Below, one piece after another: positions 45,923 to 54,638 of a DNA stretch of 64,000 nt. The stretch spans positions 124,001-188,000 of the forward strand of contig NZ_QCXY01000006.1 in the NCBI RefSeq assembly GCF_003347495.1, read 5' to 3'. A model generated the notes under the pieces. That model was not told the origin of the DNA. It saw only the letters and a list, made by a program, of their open reading frames with translations, and ran no database searches. The position numbers and the translations under genes were made by a program. The DNA comes from Pleomorphovibrio marinus. Lineage in GTDB: Bacteria; Bacteroidota; Bacteroidia; Cytophagales; Cyclobacteriaceae. Within the stretch, counting starts at the first letter, position 1. Each line of letters opens with the position of its first letter.

Positions 45923-46262
45923 GTGTTTATAATTGTTTCTTAATGGTCACATAGCCTGCCCCGGACTCGCTTCGGGGGAATCTCGCAACGATAATCATCC
46001 CAGTGTGTGACGTGCTCGTCATGCCCTGACTTCCGTCAGGACAGGCTCGATTTCATATGTTTATAATTTCTTTTCAGCGGTCATATAGCCTGCCCCGAAC
46101 TTGTTTCGGGGGAATCTCGCTTTGATAATCATCCCTCCGTGTGAGGTTCTCCTCATGCTCGATTTCATATGTTTATATATTGTCTTTTCAATTGTCAAAT
46201 GGAATCTCGCTTTGATATTCATCCCTCCGTTTGAGGTTCTCCACATGCTCGATTCCAAATTG
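45923..46262 (-). repeat. Three-unit array of the gene-start repeat ahead of the M3 peptidase gene
   Basis: On the minus strand: unit 1 (46258-46169, central hairpin deleted, begins TTG), unit 2 (46168-46057, intact) and unit 3 (46056-45923, with about 21 bp inserted). Each intact unit begins ATGAAATCGAGC, holds a small hairpin (GAGG AGAA CCTC in unit 2; GACG AGCA CGTC in unit 3), the core GGGATGATTATC, a CCCCGAA/TTCGGGG hairpin, and ends AATTATAAACAT or AATTATAAACAC. Unit 2 is a 35-codon frame (46168-46061) whose TAA is 4 nt before the ATG of unit 3. In unit 3 an inner ATG at 46022 opens 31 codons to a TAA at 45927, 4 nt before the peptidase ATG. Confidence 0.85.
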
Positions 46263-46312
46263 GTTTCTTAAATTTCATATTGGTATCTTGATAAGACTAA
46301 TTCTCGATCGAA

Positions 46313-46831
46313 ATGGAAAAAGATGATTGGATGCCTTCAAAAGGCGAATACAAACCCTTTTATCAGGGATATGTTTCTAAGATTCAGGACAAAATTGTGC
46401 CAGAATTGTTTGAAAAGCAAATACAAACTTATTTGGCCTTTTTTGGCTCCCTTGGGGAAGATAGGGCTTCTCGTCCTTATGCCACAGGTAAATGGAGCTT
46501 TAAGCAAGCATTGGGTCATATTCTGGACACGGAGAAAATAATGCATTTCAGGGCCTTGTGCATCATAAGAGAGCCTGGAATTGAGCTTCCCGGATTTGAC
46601 CAAGATGATTATGTGGACATAGCGGAATTTGACAGGCTTTCCCTAAGGCATATATTGACCTCTTTTGAAACCCATAGGTGGTCCCTGCGTCAGTTTATGG
46701 AGACCCTTTCAAAAGAAAGTATGCTGAACAGCGGAGTTGTGGATGGACATGCCATGTCCGTTAGGGCAGCTTGCTGTATAGTGGTGGGTCATGCAGAGCA
46801 TCATATGGGAGTCTTTAAGAGCTTATCCTAA
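46313..46831 (+). CDS. DinB-superfamily protein
   Basis: 172 residues, a normal length. The three metal His regions of the four-helix DinB fold are present: KWSFKQALGHILDTEKIMHF, the middle helix HILTSFETHRWSLRQF, and VGHAEHHMGVFKSL near the end. Members include metal-dependent thiol transferases using bacillithiol or mycothiol, but most are uncharacterised. No signal peptide, so cytoplasmic. It is followed after 56 nt by thioredoxin on the same strand, with an own -7 box between, so joint transcription is uncertain. Confidence 0.88.
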   Translation: MEKDDWMPSKGEYKPFYQGYVSKIQDKIVPELFEKQIQTYLAFFGSLGEDRASRPYATGKWSFKQALGHILDTEKIMHFRALCIIREPGIELPGFDQDDYVDIAEFDRLSLRHILTSFETHRWSLRQFMETLSKESMLNSGVVDGHAMSVRAACCIVVGHAEHHMGVFKSLS

Positions 46832-46868
46832 TGTGATTAATATTACATGGAGGAATTAAGAGGTATAT

Positions 46869-46876
46869 TATCTTTG
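46869..46876 (+). promoter_or_regulatory. -7 box ahead of the thioredoxin gene (TATCTTTG)
   Basis: An exact TAnnTTTG match 11 nt before the ATG at 46888. A transcript from it would have a leader of only about 5 nt. A -33 element is not evident. Confidence 0.55.
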
Positions 46877-46887
46877 TAAAAAAAAAC

Positions 46888-47208
46888 ATGGCAAATTCAT
46901 CAAAATTCCGGGATCTGATAAATGGAAAACAACCTGTACTGGTCGATTTTTATGCTACTTGGTGTGGTCCCTGCCAAGCACTACAGCCTATCCTGCAGGA
47001 GGTGTCCCTCGCATTAAAAGAAAAAGTAAAGGTAATCAAGGTAGATGTGGACAAAAACCAGTTGGCGGCAAAGACGTTCCAAGTAAAAGGTGTACCTACT
47101 TTAATCCTTTTTCACAAGGGTAATCAAGTCTGGAGACAATCTGGTGTACTATCAGCCCAGCAGATCCTAAATGCCATTAATTCGCATTTGCCCACCCTTG
47201 TCTCCTAA
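46888..47208 (+). CDS. Thioredoxin
   Basis: 106 residues. The redox motif WCGPC lies at residues 25-29 in DFYATWCGPCQALQPILQEV, with the conserved VKGVPTLILF cis-proline loop later. No signal peptide, so a cytoplasmic disulfide reductase. It converges with the DUF4442 gene, whose stop is 12 nt away. Confidence 0.96.
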   Translation: MANSSKFRDLINGKQPVLVDFYATWCGPCQALQPILQEVSLALKEKVKVIKVDVDKNQLAAKTFQVKGVPTLILFHKGNQVWRQSGVLSAQQILNAINSHLPTLVS

Positions 47209-47220
47209 AGAAGAAGACAC

Positions 47221-47727
47221 CTACTCCTTTACTTTAAAAGACCAGTGAATGTTGAATCTGGCCACCACTTCTCCATTAGGGTTTGTACCTTCCACTGGTA
47301 GTGTAATACTGGCTGTAAATCCCGGTGAACTCAGGGAAGAAGTTACCTCCTTGATAGTATCCCCTTTTAAACAGGTGAATAAAATAGGTTGGTTAGCCTT
47401 TTTAAAAAACTCTCCTTCTACTCCAGTTACCAAGGAGCTGAAGCGCTGTTCTCCCTGTAGGTGGAGTAAACATAAAGCACCGCTGGCTAATTCTGCGGCT
47501 CCAGCTAGGGCGGCAAAATATATGGACTTAAATGGGTTTTTAGTCCTATAGGTAAAAGGTAAGGATACCACACATTGCTTTTCATCCAACTTGGCTATCC
47601 GAATGCCCCAAAACAAGACGGAAGGCAGTTTCCATAAGAGAAACCAGCGAAATTTAAGGGGAGAGCACATAGCTTGTTGGAATGCGACCTGTTTTGGGGA
47701 AAGGGGAATGGGTTTATTTTCGTTCAT
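47221..47727 (-). CDS. DUF4442 hotdog-fold protein (thioesterase-like)
   Basis: 168 residues. The hotdog helix and strands are recognisable: [20 protein letters not shown] is the region of the active-site helix, followed by [20 protein letters not shown] and [18 protein letters not shown]4442 proteins resemble PaaI-type acyl-CoA thioesterases; the substrate is unknown. Its start overlaps the end of the kinase gene by 14 bp on the same strand, so both are probably on one transcript. Confidence 0.85.
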   Translation of the reverse strand: MNENKPIPLSPKQVAFQQAMCSPLKFRWFLLWKLPSVLFWGIRIAKLDEKQCVVSLPFTYRTKNPFKSIYFAALAGAAELASGALCLLHLQGEQRFSSLVTGVEGEFFKKANQPILFTCLKGDTIKEVTSSLSSPGFTASITLPVEGTNPNGEVVARFNIHWSFKVKE

Positions 47728-49978
47728 TGTCCAGCCATTTGCTGAGAATATTCCTCAGGTTTGCTTTAGAAATAGGTTTTGGGATATAGTCATTTATACC
47801 TGCAGCGATACACTTTTCCCTTTCTCCGGAAAAGGCGTTTGCAGTGAGTGCAATAATGAAGTGATCCCCCTCTGGCTGAGATTCCCTAATAAGTCGGGTA
47901 GCTTGGTAGCCATCCATTTCAGGTAATTGTATATCCATCAGGGTAAGTAATGGAAGTTCTTTTTTGAATAGGGAAACAGCTTCTTCACCTGTTTTAGCCT
48001 CTAGAACCTTAGCCTCAGGCAATATTTGTTCTACCAAGGTTTTTACCAGATATAAATTGACCATATTGTCTTCCACAAGTAAAACAGAAATAGGGGCATC
48101 CGACAATTTTACCACAGAACTCTCTTGGGTATTGGTTTGATCCTTTTGGGTTTTGATGGTTAAAAGTGCCTTGGGTAAATTTAAATAGCTCAAGGGTTTT
48201 TTTGCAAAGAGGAGTTGAGAATCTTTACTGCTATGTTCCTCCCAGACTGTATCGAATAAATCCATTAACAAGATGGGGGAGAGTATGCCCTCTTTTCTGA
48301 TTTTTCCGTAAACTTCCAAACCAGGAATGGAATTTAATTCTTGGTCAAGGAGAATTAAGTCCCAATCCCTATCCTTTTTCAGTAGTTGCAGAGCAAGCAC
48401 TTCGTTATCGCAGCCTACCACTTGGTGCCCAAGATTTTCCAGGAGTAGAGTCAGGTGATTGAGACTGGGGCCATAATCATCTACTACAAGGACTTTATTC
48501 ATTTTTTTAGGAACACCGATTTCTAGTTTTCCTTTACATTTAGTGTCAAATTCAAAATGGAATACACTGCCTTTTCCGACTTCGCTATTTACCTGGAGTA
48601 CACTGTCCATCTTTGACAGGATTTTATTGGTAATGGTCAGCCCCAGACCCGTCCCCCCGAATTTTCTGGTGGTGGAAGAATCTTCTTGGGAAAATGGCTC
48701 CAGGATTCGCTTTTGGTTTGAGCTGCTGATGCCTATGCCCGTGTCCTCTACCGCAAAATGTATCCTACAGGAACTATTCTCTTTATATTCTTTCACCCTT
48801 TTTATGGATAATTTTATGTGACCTTTTTGGGTGAATTTTATAGCATTCCCTAATAGGTTGATCAGAACCTGCCGCATGCGGGTTTCATCTGTCCAAATCC
48901 AACGTGGACAGTCTTTATCAACATCAAGAATGATCTCCAATTTTTTTTCTTTGGCCTGGTATCGAAACAACTCAATGGTATCCAATGCCAAGGCCTTTAA
49001 TGGGGACTTTGAATTTTCCAGTTCCAATTTTCCAGCTTCAATTTTGGAAAAGTCGAGGATGTCGTTGATGATTTCCAACAATAAATCTGCGGATTGGTGA
49101 ATGGTCTGGACATATTCCTTTTGGATGGGCTCTAGGTGTGTATTTCTAAGAAGGTCCGTAAAACCTATGATCCCATTCATAGGAGTCCGTATTTCATGGC
49201 TCATATTTGCCAAAAACTCGGACTTTGCCTTGTTGGCACCTTCGGCTTTTTCTTTTTGCCGTATGATTTCATCCTGGAAATGCTTTCTTTCTGTCACGTC
49301 CCTGGAGGAAGCAATCACAAAACCCTCCCCCCTGATGTTAAAATACCTTACCGTAACCTCCACTGGAAAGGTTTTGCCAGTTTTTTGGTTTTTGTTAACC
49401 CCCTCAATCACCATTCTATCCATGGATTTCAATTCATCCACGTGACGTTCCCAAGTCCCTTCTTCCCTGAAGATTTCCTCAAAATCCTTTACATGGTATA
49501 AATGGCTTGCCCCCTGTGCAATGCCTAAACGTTGGGATGATTCCTTATTGATATAAATCAATTGCCCGTTTTCATCACTCACCTGAAAGGCTTCGTTACT
49601 GTTTTCCACGAAACTCAGTAAGAGCTCCAGCCTTTGTTTGTCCACCTTGTTCTTCGTAGCCTCCTTTTGAAGCCCAAAGAGTTTATCTTTGATGGTTTTA
49701 AGTGCCTTGTCTATTTTTTCGCTCTCGGTGGGTGGGTTAGTAGGATTGCTTTTATAAAGGGAAATTGCCAATTCTTCCAGCTTTTCAAGTGCCTGCTCCC
49801 AATTACCATCCTTTTTAATTCTGGTATCCCAACTTGATTCGGGAATGTCCTCAAAGTCCGGCATCCCAAAACTCTGAAGAAGATCCTTGATAAAAAGTCT
49901 TACGGACTCGTCATTTTTCCAGGAGTCTTTGGGCCAATGTTTTTCAATCAAAGAAAATATTAACTTATTAGGCTCCAT
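47714..49978 (-). CDS. Hybrid sensor histidine kinase with two receiver domains
   Basis: 754 residues from ATG 49978 (a TTG 10 codons earlier is possible). Order: N-terminal segment of unknown fold (about 1-110), PAS (about 118-235, [20 protein letters not shown]), HisKA with phospho-His in [20 protein letters not shown], ATPase domain ([30 protein letters not shown]), receiver 1 ([28 protein letters not shown]) and receiver 2 ([33 protein letters not shown]). No membrane segment, so it senses a cytoplasmic signal. No DNA-binding partner is adjacent; output may go through the lone receiver at 53504 or elsewhere. Confidence 0.94.
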   Translation of the reverse strand: MEPNKLIFSLIEKHWPKDSWKNDESVRLFIKDLLQSFGMPDFEDIPESSWDTRIKKDGNWEQALEKLEELAISLYKSNPTNPPTESEKIDKALKTIKDKLFGLQKEATKNKVDKQRLELLLSFVENSNEAFQVSDENGQLIYINKESSQRLGIAQGASHLYHVKDFEEIFREEGTWERHVDELKSMDRMVIEGVNKNQKTGKTFPVEVTVRYFNIRGEGFVIASSRDVTERKHFQDEIIRQKEKAEGANKAKSEFLANMSHEIRTPMNGIIGFTDLLRNTHLEPIQKEYVQTIHQSADLLLEIINDILDFSKIEAGKLELENSKSPLKALALDTIELFRYQAKEKKLEIILDVDKDCPRWIWTDETRMRQVLINLLGNAIKFTQKGHIKLSIKRVKEYKENSSCRIHFAVEDTGIGISSSNQKRILEPFSQEDSSTTRKFGGTGLGLTITNKILSKMDSVLQVNSEVGKGSVFHFEFDTKCKGKLEIGVPKKMNKVLVVDDYGPSLNHLTLLLENLGHQVVGCDNEVLALQLLKKDRDWDLILLDQELNSIPGLEVYGKIRKEGILSPILLMDLFDTVWEEHSSKDSQLLFAKKPLSYLNLPKALLTIKTQKDQTNTQESSVVKLSDAPISVLLVEDNMVNLYLVKTLVEQILPEAKVLEAKTGEEAVSLFKKELPLLTLMDIQLPEMDGYQATRLIRESQPEGDHFIIALTANAFSGEREKCIAAGINDYIPKPISKANLRNILSKWLDNERK

Positions 49979-50026
49979 ACTGGACTTTTTCAAAGTGGAA
50001 TCAGGCAAAGGTGAAAAGGTAAAATG

Positions 50027-50473
50027 TCAATCATGAATAATTATTTTTTCAATGACATCTCCTGCTCGGATTTGGTCGATTACCTCTAGTCCTTCAGTTA
50101 CTTTCCCAAAGCAGGTGTGGTTCCTATCCAAGTGCTTTGTGTTGTCCCTGTTATGACAGATAAAAAATTGCGAACCCCCGGTATTTCTTCCTGCATGAGC
50201 CATACTAAGCACTCCTTTTTCATGGTGCTGCAAATCCCCATCCAACTCACAATCGATGTGATATCCTGGCCCACCAGTCCCATTTCCTTTTGGACATCCC
50301 CCTTGGATCATGAAGTTGGGGATTACTCTATGGAAGCTAAGCCCATCGTAGAAACCTTCTTTGGCAAGTTTTATGAAATTCTTAACCGTACCAGGTGCAT
50401 CATCGTCATAAAAACTAACTTTCATTATTCCTTTTCCGGTCTTAATTTCCCCTGTTGTCATTTCTGTTGTCAT
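50027..50473 (-). CDS. Cyclophilin-type peptidyl-prolyl isomerase
   Basis: 148 residues, the short bacterial PpiB-like form. Active-site sequence [20 protein letters not shown] then GGPGYHID, and [19 protein letters not shown] and [10 protein letters not shown]. It speeds cis-trans proline turns during folding. No signal peptide is visible, so cytoplasmic. It starts upstream of the kinase gene on the same strand with a 48-nt gap, so a shared transcript is possible. Confidence 0.96.
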   Translation of the reverse strand: MTTEMTTGEIKTGKGIMKVSFYDDDAPGTVKNFIKLAKEGFYDGLSFHRVIPNFMIQGGCPKGNGTGGPGYHIDCELDGDLQHHEKGVLSMAHAGRNTGGSQFFICHNRDNTKHLDRNHTCFGKVTEGLEVIDQIRAGDVIEKIIIHD

Positions 50474-50677
50474 ATTATTGATTTTAAAATAAACTGTATT
50501 ATTTCTTACATATAAGGTGCCAATTCCAAGGTAAGGTTCATTTTTTAATGGATATAATATGCTTATTATACTCTACCCAGCATAATTAAAACCAAAAGGT
50601 AGGTTTTTTTCGGCAAAAAAATATAGTAACATTGTACAATTGGTTATAACTCTTTTTTGCACTAAACCTGTAAATCC

Positions 50678-52267
50678 TTGAGAGAAGAGAATTTGCTTGG
50701 CAAGCACAACGCCCCCGACCTTTACGATGGGCCTCAACTGTTAGGTCATCCCAAGGGTTTGATGACTTTGTTTTTTACCGAAATGTGGGAAAGGTTCAGT
50801 TATTATGGGATGAGGGCTCTTTTGATTCTTTTTATGACAGCCCCTATCGCCTCCGGTGGAATGGGGTTGGATGATGTCTCATCTGGAGCTATTTACGGGC
50901 TTTACACCATGGGAGTTTATTTGCTTGCCTTGCCAGGAGGTTGGGTGGCAGATAGGCTGATGGGGTTAAAACGCTCCGTTTGGTATGGAGGTATTATCAT
51001 AGCCTTAGGGCATTTTACAATGGCTTTTCCGGGAGTATTCGACCTTTTTGTGGAAGAAGGACATGGTAAAGGACTAGATAGCTTGAGGGTGGTGGATACG
51101 GTCAGCTTTTACTTGGGACTTGTGTTGATTGTATTCGGCACAGGTCTTCTCAAACCAAATATCAGTTCCATAGTAGGGCAATTGTACCCCGAAGGTAGCA
51201 GCAAGCGGGATGCGGGTTTTTCAATTTTTTACATGGGCATCAATTTAGGGGCCTTTATTGCCCCAATTGCCTGCAGTACTTTGGCGGTGTACAATTGGCA
51301 CCTGGGCTTTGGACTGGCAGGGTTGGGAATGGTATTTGGACTTATTCAGTATAATTTCACCAAGAAATGGCTTACAGGAGTAGGGGAGGTGCCAATACCC
51401 GAGGATAATGCTGCAAAAAAAAGGTACAAGAAAACGGTGAATATTTCCCTTGCCGTGCTAGCTGTTTTATTTTTGGGACTTATTGCTACTTTTACTGGCT
51501 TGATTACGCTGAATGCCCCTGAGCTTGCCGCGGTATCTAATCAGGTGATTTTAGCAGTGGCTATCGTATATTTCCTTTACTTGTTCTTTCTCGGAGGGTT
51601 ATCGGAGGTAGAAAAGAAAAGAGTTGGAGTTATTGCGATTTTATTTTTGTTTTCTACTATGTTTTGGGCAGGATTTGAACAGGCAGGCTCCTCCTTAAAC
51701 TTATTTGCTGAAAGATTCACGAACAGGGAATTTTTGTCTTGGGAAATTCCCGCAGGGTATTTTCAATCCATAAATTCCCTATTTATCATTAGTTTCGCCC
51801 CCCTTTTTGGAGCCATGTGGGTGTGGCTGGGAAGAAAAAACCTGGAACCATCCTCCCCTTTGAAATTTGCTTTTGGGTTGTTATTGCTGGGCATAGGCTT
51901 TTTGGTGATGGTTTTCGCCGCTAAAGTTGCCTCTTCCGGAGATTTAGCAGCTCCTACTTGGCTAGTGTTTACGTATTTGTTCCATACCTTTGGCGAGCTA
52001 AGTTTGAGCCCAGTGGGTTTGAGCCTGACTACAAAACTTGCTCCAAAGAAATTTATGGGGCAGATGATGGGTATCTGGTTCTTGTCCATAGCTCTTGGCA
52101 ACCTTGTAGCCGGAAGGATTGCAGGACTGACTAGCGGAGGAAGTATCGAGAGCTTACAGCAAATGCCACAGCAATATATGGTCATTGTTTATACCACCTG
52201 CGGGGCAGGTGTTCTTCTGCTATTGCTGAGTAACAGGATAAAAAAACTGATGGGAGGGGTGAAATAA
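50678..52267 (+). CDS. Proton-dependent oligopeptide transporter (POT/PTR family)
   Basis: 529 residues from a TTG at 50678; the first in-frame ATG lies within helix 1, so a TTG start (50678 or 50693) is needed. About 14 helices, the bacterial POT number. The family motif ExxERFxYYG is visible in FFTEMWERFSYYGMRALLIL, and FSIFYMGINLGAFIAPIACS and the late FHTFGELSLSPVGLSLTTKL match the PTR signatures. It imports di- and tripeptides with protons across the inner membrane. Confidence 0.94.
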   Translation: MREENLLGKHNAPDLYDGPQLLGHPKGLMTLFFTEMWERFSYYGMRALLILFMTAPIASGGMGLDDVSSGAIYGLYTMGVYLLALPGGWVADRLMGLKRSVWYGGIIIALGHFTMAFPGVFDLFVEEGHGKGLDSLRVVDTVSFYLGLVLIVFGTGLLKPNISSIVGQLYPEGSSKRDAGFSIFYMGINLGAFIAPIACSTLAVYNWHLGFGLAGLGMVFGLIQYNFTKKWLTGVGEVPIPEDNAAKKRYKKTVNISLAVLAVLFLGLIATFTGLITLNAPELAAVSNQVILAVAIVYFLYLFFLGGLSEVEKKRVGVIAILFLFSTMFWAGFEQAGSSLNLFAERFTNREFLSWEIPAGYFQSINSLFIISFAPLFGAMWVWLGRKNLEPSSPLKFAFGLLLLGIGFLVMVFAAKVASSGDLAAPTWLVFTYLFHTFGELSLSPVGLSLTTKLAPKKFMGQMMGIWFLSIALGNLVAGRIAGLTSGGSIESLQQMPQQYMVIVYTTCGAGVLLLLLSNRIKKLMGGVK

Positions 52268-52300
52268 AAAACCCGGAACCAAAAATGTCCCAGGTTTGCA
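52268..52300 (-). terminator. Terminator of the 50-residue membrane protein gene
   Basis: On the minus strand, AAACCTGGGAC pairs with GTTCCGGGTTT (two wobbles) around an ATTTTTG loop and is followed by TTTTTTATTT. The plus-strand side has no U-tract, so it serves the minus-strand gene rather than the peptide transporter. Confidence 0.7.
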
Positions 52301-52317
52301 TAATGGATTATCTTATT

Positions 52318-52470
52318 TTAAGAGTTTTCCTCAGGGTCTTCTTTTTTGAAGAGTGTGTTCCTGACGTCCATGGCCGAAATACCGGCACCCAGTCCTACGA
52401 GAATACATACAATTAATAAAAAAACCTGAGCACCAGTAGCAATGGGAGCATTGAAAATCTCTAACAGCAT
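52318..52470 (-). CDS. Small membrane protein, 50 residues
   Basis: ATG at 52468-52470, TAA at 52318-52320. The peptide starts MLLEIFNAPIATGAQVFLLI and continues VCILVGLGAGISAMDVRNT to a charged tail FKKEDPEENS. One helix spans about residues 16-36, glycine- and alanine-rich as in helix-packing segments. It lies between the peptide transporter and the acidic-protein gene and is followed by its own minus-strand terminator 18 nt later, which argues for a true gene. Function unknown. Confidence 0.6.
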   Translation of the reverse strand: MLLEIFNAPIATGAQVFLLIVCILVGLGAGISAMDVRNTLFKKEDPEENS

Positions 52471-52543
52471 ATTTGATAAATTTTACGTCTGACCTTAATT
52501 TGAGCGCAATTTAAGCATTGAAGTAATTATTAGCAAGGAGGTC

Positions 52544-52577
52544 AAAAAAAAAGCAGGAGTTACTTTCGCTCCTGCCT
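52544..52577 (-). terminator. Terminator downstream of the acidic protein gene
   Basis: GCAGGAG / CTCCTGC, 7 bp with a 9-nt loop, followed on the minus strand by T9. It lies between the acidic-protein gene and the 50-residue gene, separating their transcripts. Confidence 0.75.
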
Positions 52578-52669
52578 GTATCATGCTTTCAGTAAATTAG
52601 AAAAACCTATTTAATGATTTTAAATTATCTAAGTACTATACCTAAATTTAAGGAATCGACAGTCTCTAA

Positions 52670-52873
52670 CTAGTCGTAATCCTCATCCTCATCTTCATCA
52701 TAGTCATCGTCAAAATCATCGAATTCGTCCTCAAAATCTCCCTCATCATCAAAGTCGGTGAACAAATCATCCTCAAGTCCATGATCTTCTTCATCGTCAA
52801 AGATCTCTTCCGAGAATTCGTCCGCAAACTCATCCTCTTCCATGTCATCGAAATCATCTTCAAAATCAGCCAT
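52670..52873 (-). CDS. Highly acidic small protein (Asp/Glu-rich)
   Basis: 67 residues, about three fifths Asp or Glu, with regularly placed Phe (MADFEDDFDDMEEDEFADEF at the start; DFDDDYDEDEDEDYD at the end). It has no signal peptide. Such polyacidic proteins can act as cation or histone/DNA mimics or chaperone-like linkers, but nothing here says which. A good terminator 95 nt downstream on the same strand supports transcription in this direction. An overlapping basic frame in another phase is a by-product of the repetitive codons. Confidence 0.55.
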   Translation of the reverse strand: MADFEDDFDDMEEDEFADEFSEEIFDDEEDHGLEDDLFTDFDDEGDFEDEFDDFDDDYDEDEDEDYD

Positions 52874-52935
52874 GCAGGTACCGTTTAATTGCCAGATTTA
52901 GGTGTTTTTCTTTGCAATTAATGAAATTTACCCAA

Positions 52936-53421
52936 TTAAGCCAATATCGCAGGGCAATTTATTTTCGCACTTTCTGCCTGAATTACTTTTTGTTGATTAT
53001 TAGCCCAGGTTTCTTCGAGTATGCCCACCCAAGTTTCAAGGTATAGTACCACATCTTCCCTGTTGTTTTTGTGGAGTTGCCCTCTTTTTGCAGGCGAAAT
53101 TGCTTTAAGCACCTGGGGATCAGATAACCTTTCCAGGTGCATCAAATCTTCCAAAGTAAACCCTGCGCCTACCAGTTCACCAATCATGAGATCCACGGAA
53201 AGCCCGCTAGAAGGACAATAATCATTTAATTGCTCATTCCAGTCCCCGTGTCTTTGCATAGCAAACGCATGTATCTCTGATTTCGAAAAGCGAGTAACCT
53301 CTTGTGCGAGATTGCCACAGTTGCACGTACCCATGTGTCCCCATTGATAAGGAGCACCTGATTTGAGATTTTTTATTGTGTTTCTTAATGCTTTAATAAC
53401 TTTAATTGAAGCTCTAGCCAT
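52936..53421 (-). CDS. Conserved-looking cytoplasmic protein of unknown function
   Basis: 161 residues from ATG 53419-53421; 26 more residues are open upstream but look unlike coding sequence. The protein starts MARASIKVIKALRNTIKNLK. It has a Cys pair TCNCGN near residue 32 and another Cys in NDYCPSSG, plus a helix-rich C-terminal half (LEDLMHLERLSDPQVLKAIS; DVVLYLETWVGILEETW). I do not recognise the family. The Cys-x-Cys could bind metal. It ends 62 nt before the acidic-protein gene and follows the receiver gene on the same strand. Confidence 0.72.
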   Translation of the reverse strand: MARASIKVIKALRNTIKNLKSGAPYQWGHMGTCNCGNLAQEVTRFSKSEIHAFAMQRHGDWNEQLNDYCPSSGLSVDLMIGELVGAGFTLEDLMHLERLSDPQVLKAISPAKRGQLHKNNREDVVLYLETWVGILEETWANNQQKVIQAESAKINCPAILA

Positions 53422-53503
53422 TTTTTCTGAATTTTTACCGTTCCCTACAAGGAATAACAAATTTTCGGGAAAGTGGTTTGGCTGGAGGGCAAATACCAAA
53501 AAA

Positions 53504-53878
53504 TTAATTTAACTTCTCCTTATTCTCGAAAATGGATTTAATGTATTGCTTGACAAGTGGCTTGGAAAGGTATTTTTTCACATGCTGGTATTCGTTCGCT
53601 TTATTGATGTCCCTCTCGTCCACCGAGCTACTGAGTATGTAGATTTCAGGGGTTTCATTCTTTGGGTCAAACTCCTCCAGAAAATCCCATCCTGTCATAT
53701 TGGGCATGTTCAAGTCGAGAAACAAATAGTTGGGGTCGATTTTATATATATCCTTCAGGGCATCTGAGGCATTATCATAGGTGAAAATCTCGCAGGGAAA
53801 GTCGAGATTTTTGTGAATCAACTTTTCTGTCACAAAAGTGCTAATGGGATCGTCATCTATAAGTACTATCTTGATCAT
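53504..53878 (-). CDS. Single-domain response regulator
   Basis: 124 residues, a receiver domain and nothing else. The acidic pocket is IVLIDDDPISTFVTEKLI, the phospho-Asp is in YLFLDLNMPNMTGWDFLEEF, the Thr/Ser is in EIYILSSSVD, and the Lys in KKYLSKPLVKQ. Stand-alone receivers relay phosphate between kinases and phosphotransfer proteins or bind targets directly. The hybrid kinase at 47714 is a possible partner by proximity only. A TACTTTTG -7 box lies about 45 nt upstream. Confidence 0.94.
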   Translation of the reverse strand: MIKIVLIDDDPISTFVTEKLIHKNLDFPCEIFTYDNASDALKDIYKIDPNYLFLDLNMPNMTGWDFLEEFDPKNETPEIYILSSSVDERDINKANEYQHVKKYLSKPLVKQYIKSIFENKEKLN

Positions 53879-53920
53879 TAAATTACAAAAACAAGGTTTT
53901 GAAAAGCATATTATTAACTA

Positions 53921-53928
53921 CAAAAGTA
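53921..53928 (-). promoter_or_regulatory. -7 box of the response regulator gene (TACTTTTG)
   Basis: An exact TAnnTTTG match on the minus strand 43 nt before the ATG at 53878. The -33 element is unclear. Confidence 0.5.
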
Positions 53929-54155
53929 GCCCAATAGTTTTAATTCATTACTATGGACCTTGATTTTTTTCCTGTTTTGAAGATTTAATCTCAGGAAAAG
54001 TGGCGAAAATGCGATTTTCACTATGTTTGTATAAGGGTTCATCCCATATTTGATCAAAAAAACTGTAGGGATGAAGATGAAAAATTTTGTACGATAACGG
54101 TAGATTAGTATTTTATGGGTTTTGCTGAGTATTTACTTTATTTGAACGAGAGAGG

Positions 54156-54638
54156 ATGATAAGACCTGATTTTGATGATATTTTTATGGAATTGGCCGTG
54201 AATCTGGCCAAAAGGTCCCATTGCATAAAAAAACATGTTGGTGCCGTCCTTGTAAAAGATACACGAATTATTTCAATTGGCTATAATGGGCCTCCATCCG
54301 GTACACATAACTGTGACGAGGAATTTCCGGAAACTGGCTGTAGCAGGGACAGTAAAGGCAGTTGTTCCCTGGCACTTCACGCGGAGCAAAATGCCATATT
54401 GTACGCAGTTAAGAATAAGGCTACTGTGGAGGGTTCCACACTTTATGTGACTTTGGCCCCATGTCTGCCCTGTGCAAGGATAATATATTCTATGGGTATA
54501 GATAAAGTTGTTTTTTTGTTTTCCTATGCAGAATATAAGGGCCTTGATGCCGATGAGGGATTGGAGTTTTTGAGAAAATTCGGAGTGGAAGTGATAAAAT
54601 ATCCTAAAGAAATAGAAATTGAAGACCCTCTGATTTAG
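54156..54638 (+). CDS. Deoxycytidylate (dCMP) deaminase family zinc enzyme
   Basis: 160 residues. The zinc and proton-shuttle motif HAEQNAI is in LALHAEQNAILYAVKNK, and the second motif PCLPCARIIYSMGI gives the two Cys ligands. The start RPDFDDIFMELAVNLAKRSH and the insert GYNGPPSGTHNCDEEFPETG are those of ComEB/dCMP deaminases. It makes dUMP for thymidylate synthesis. The last codons overlap the end of murB on the other strand by 4 bp. Confidence 0.95.
   Translation: MIRPDFDDIFMELAVNLAKRSHCIKKHVGAVLVKDTRIISIGYNGPPSGTHNCDEEFPETGCSRDSKGSCSLALHAEQNAILYAVKNKATVEGSTLYVTLAPCLPCARIIYSMGIDKVVFLFSYAEYKGLDADEGLEFLRKFGVEVIKYPKEIEIEDPLI

Noticed and set aside
46061-46258. One 65-residue protein spanning two repeat units
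   Set aside because: It begins with TTG in a degraded unit and is open only because that unit lost its stop; it reflects the repeat structure.
45923-46262. CRISPR array
   Set aside because: Units are 90-134 nt, contain reading frames, and have no unique spacers; no cas genes are present.
52666-52863. Basic, Met/Arg-rich frame overlapping the acidic protein gene
   Set aside because: It is the same repetitive Asp/Glu codons read in another phase; the acidic frame has sensible composition.
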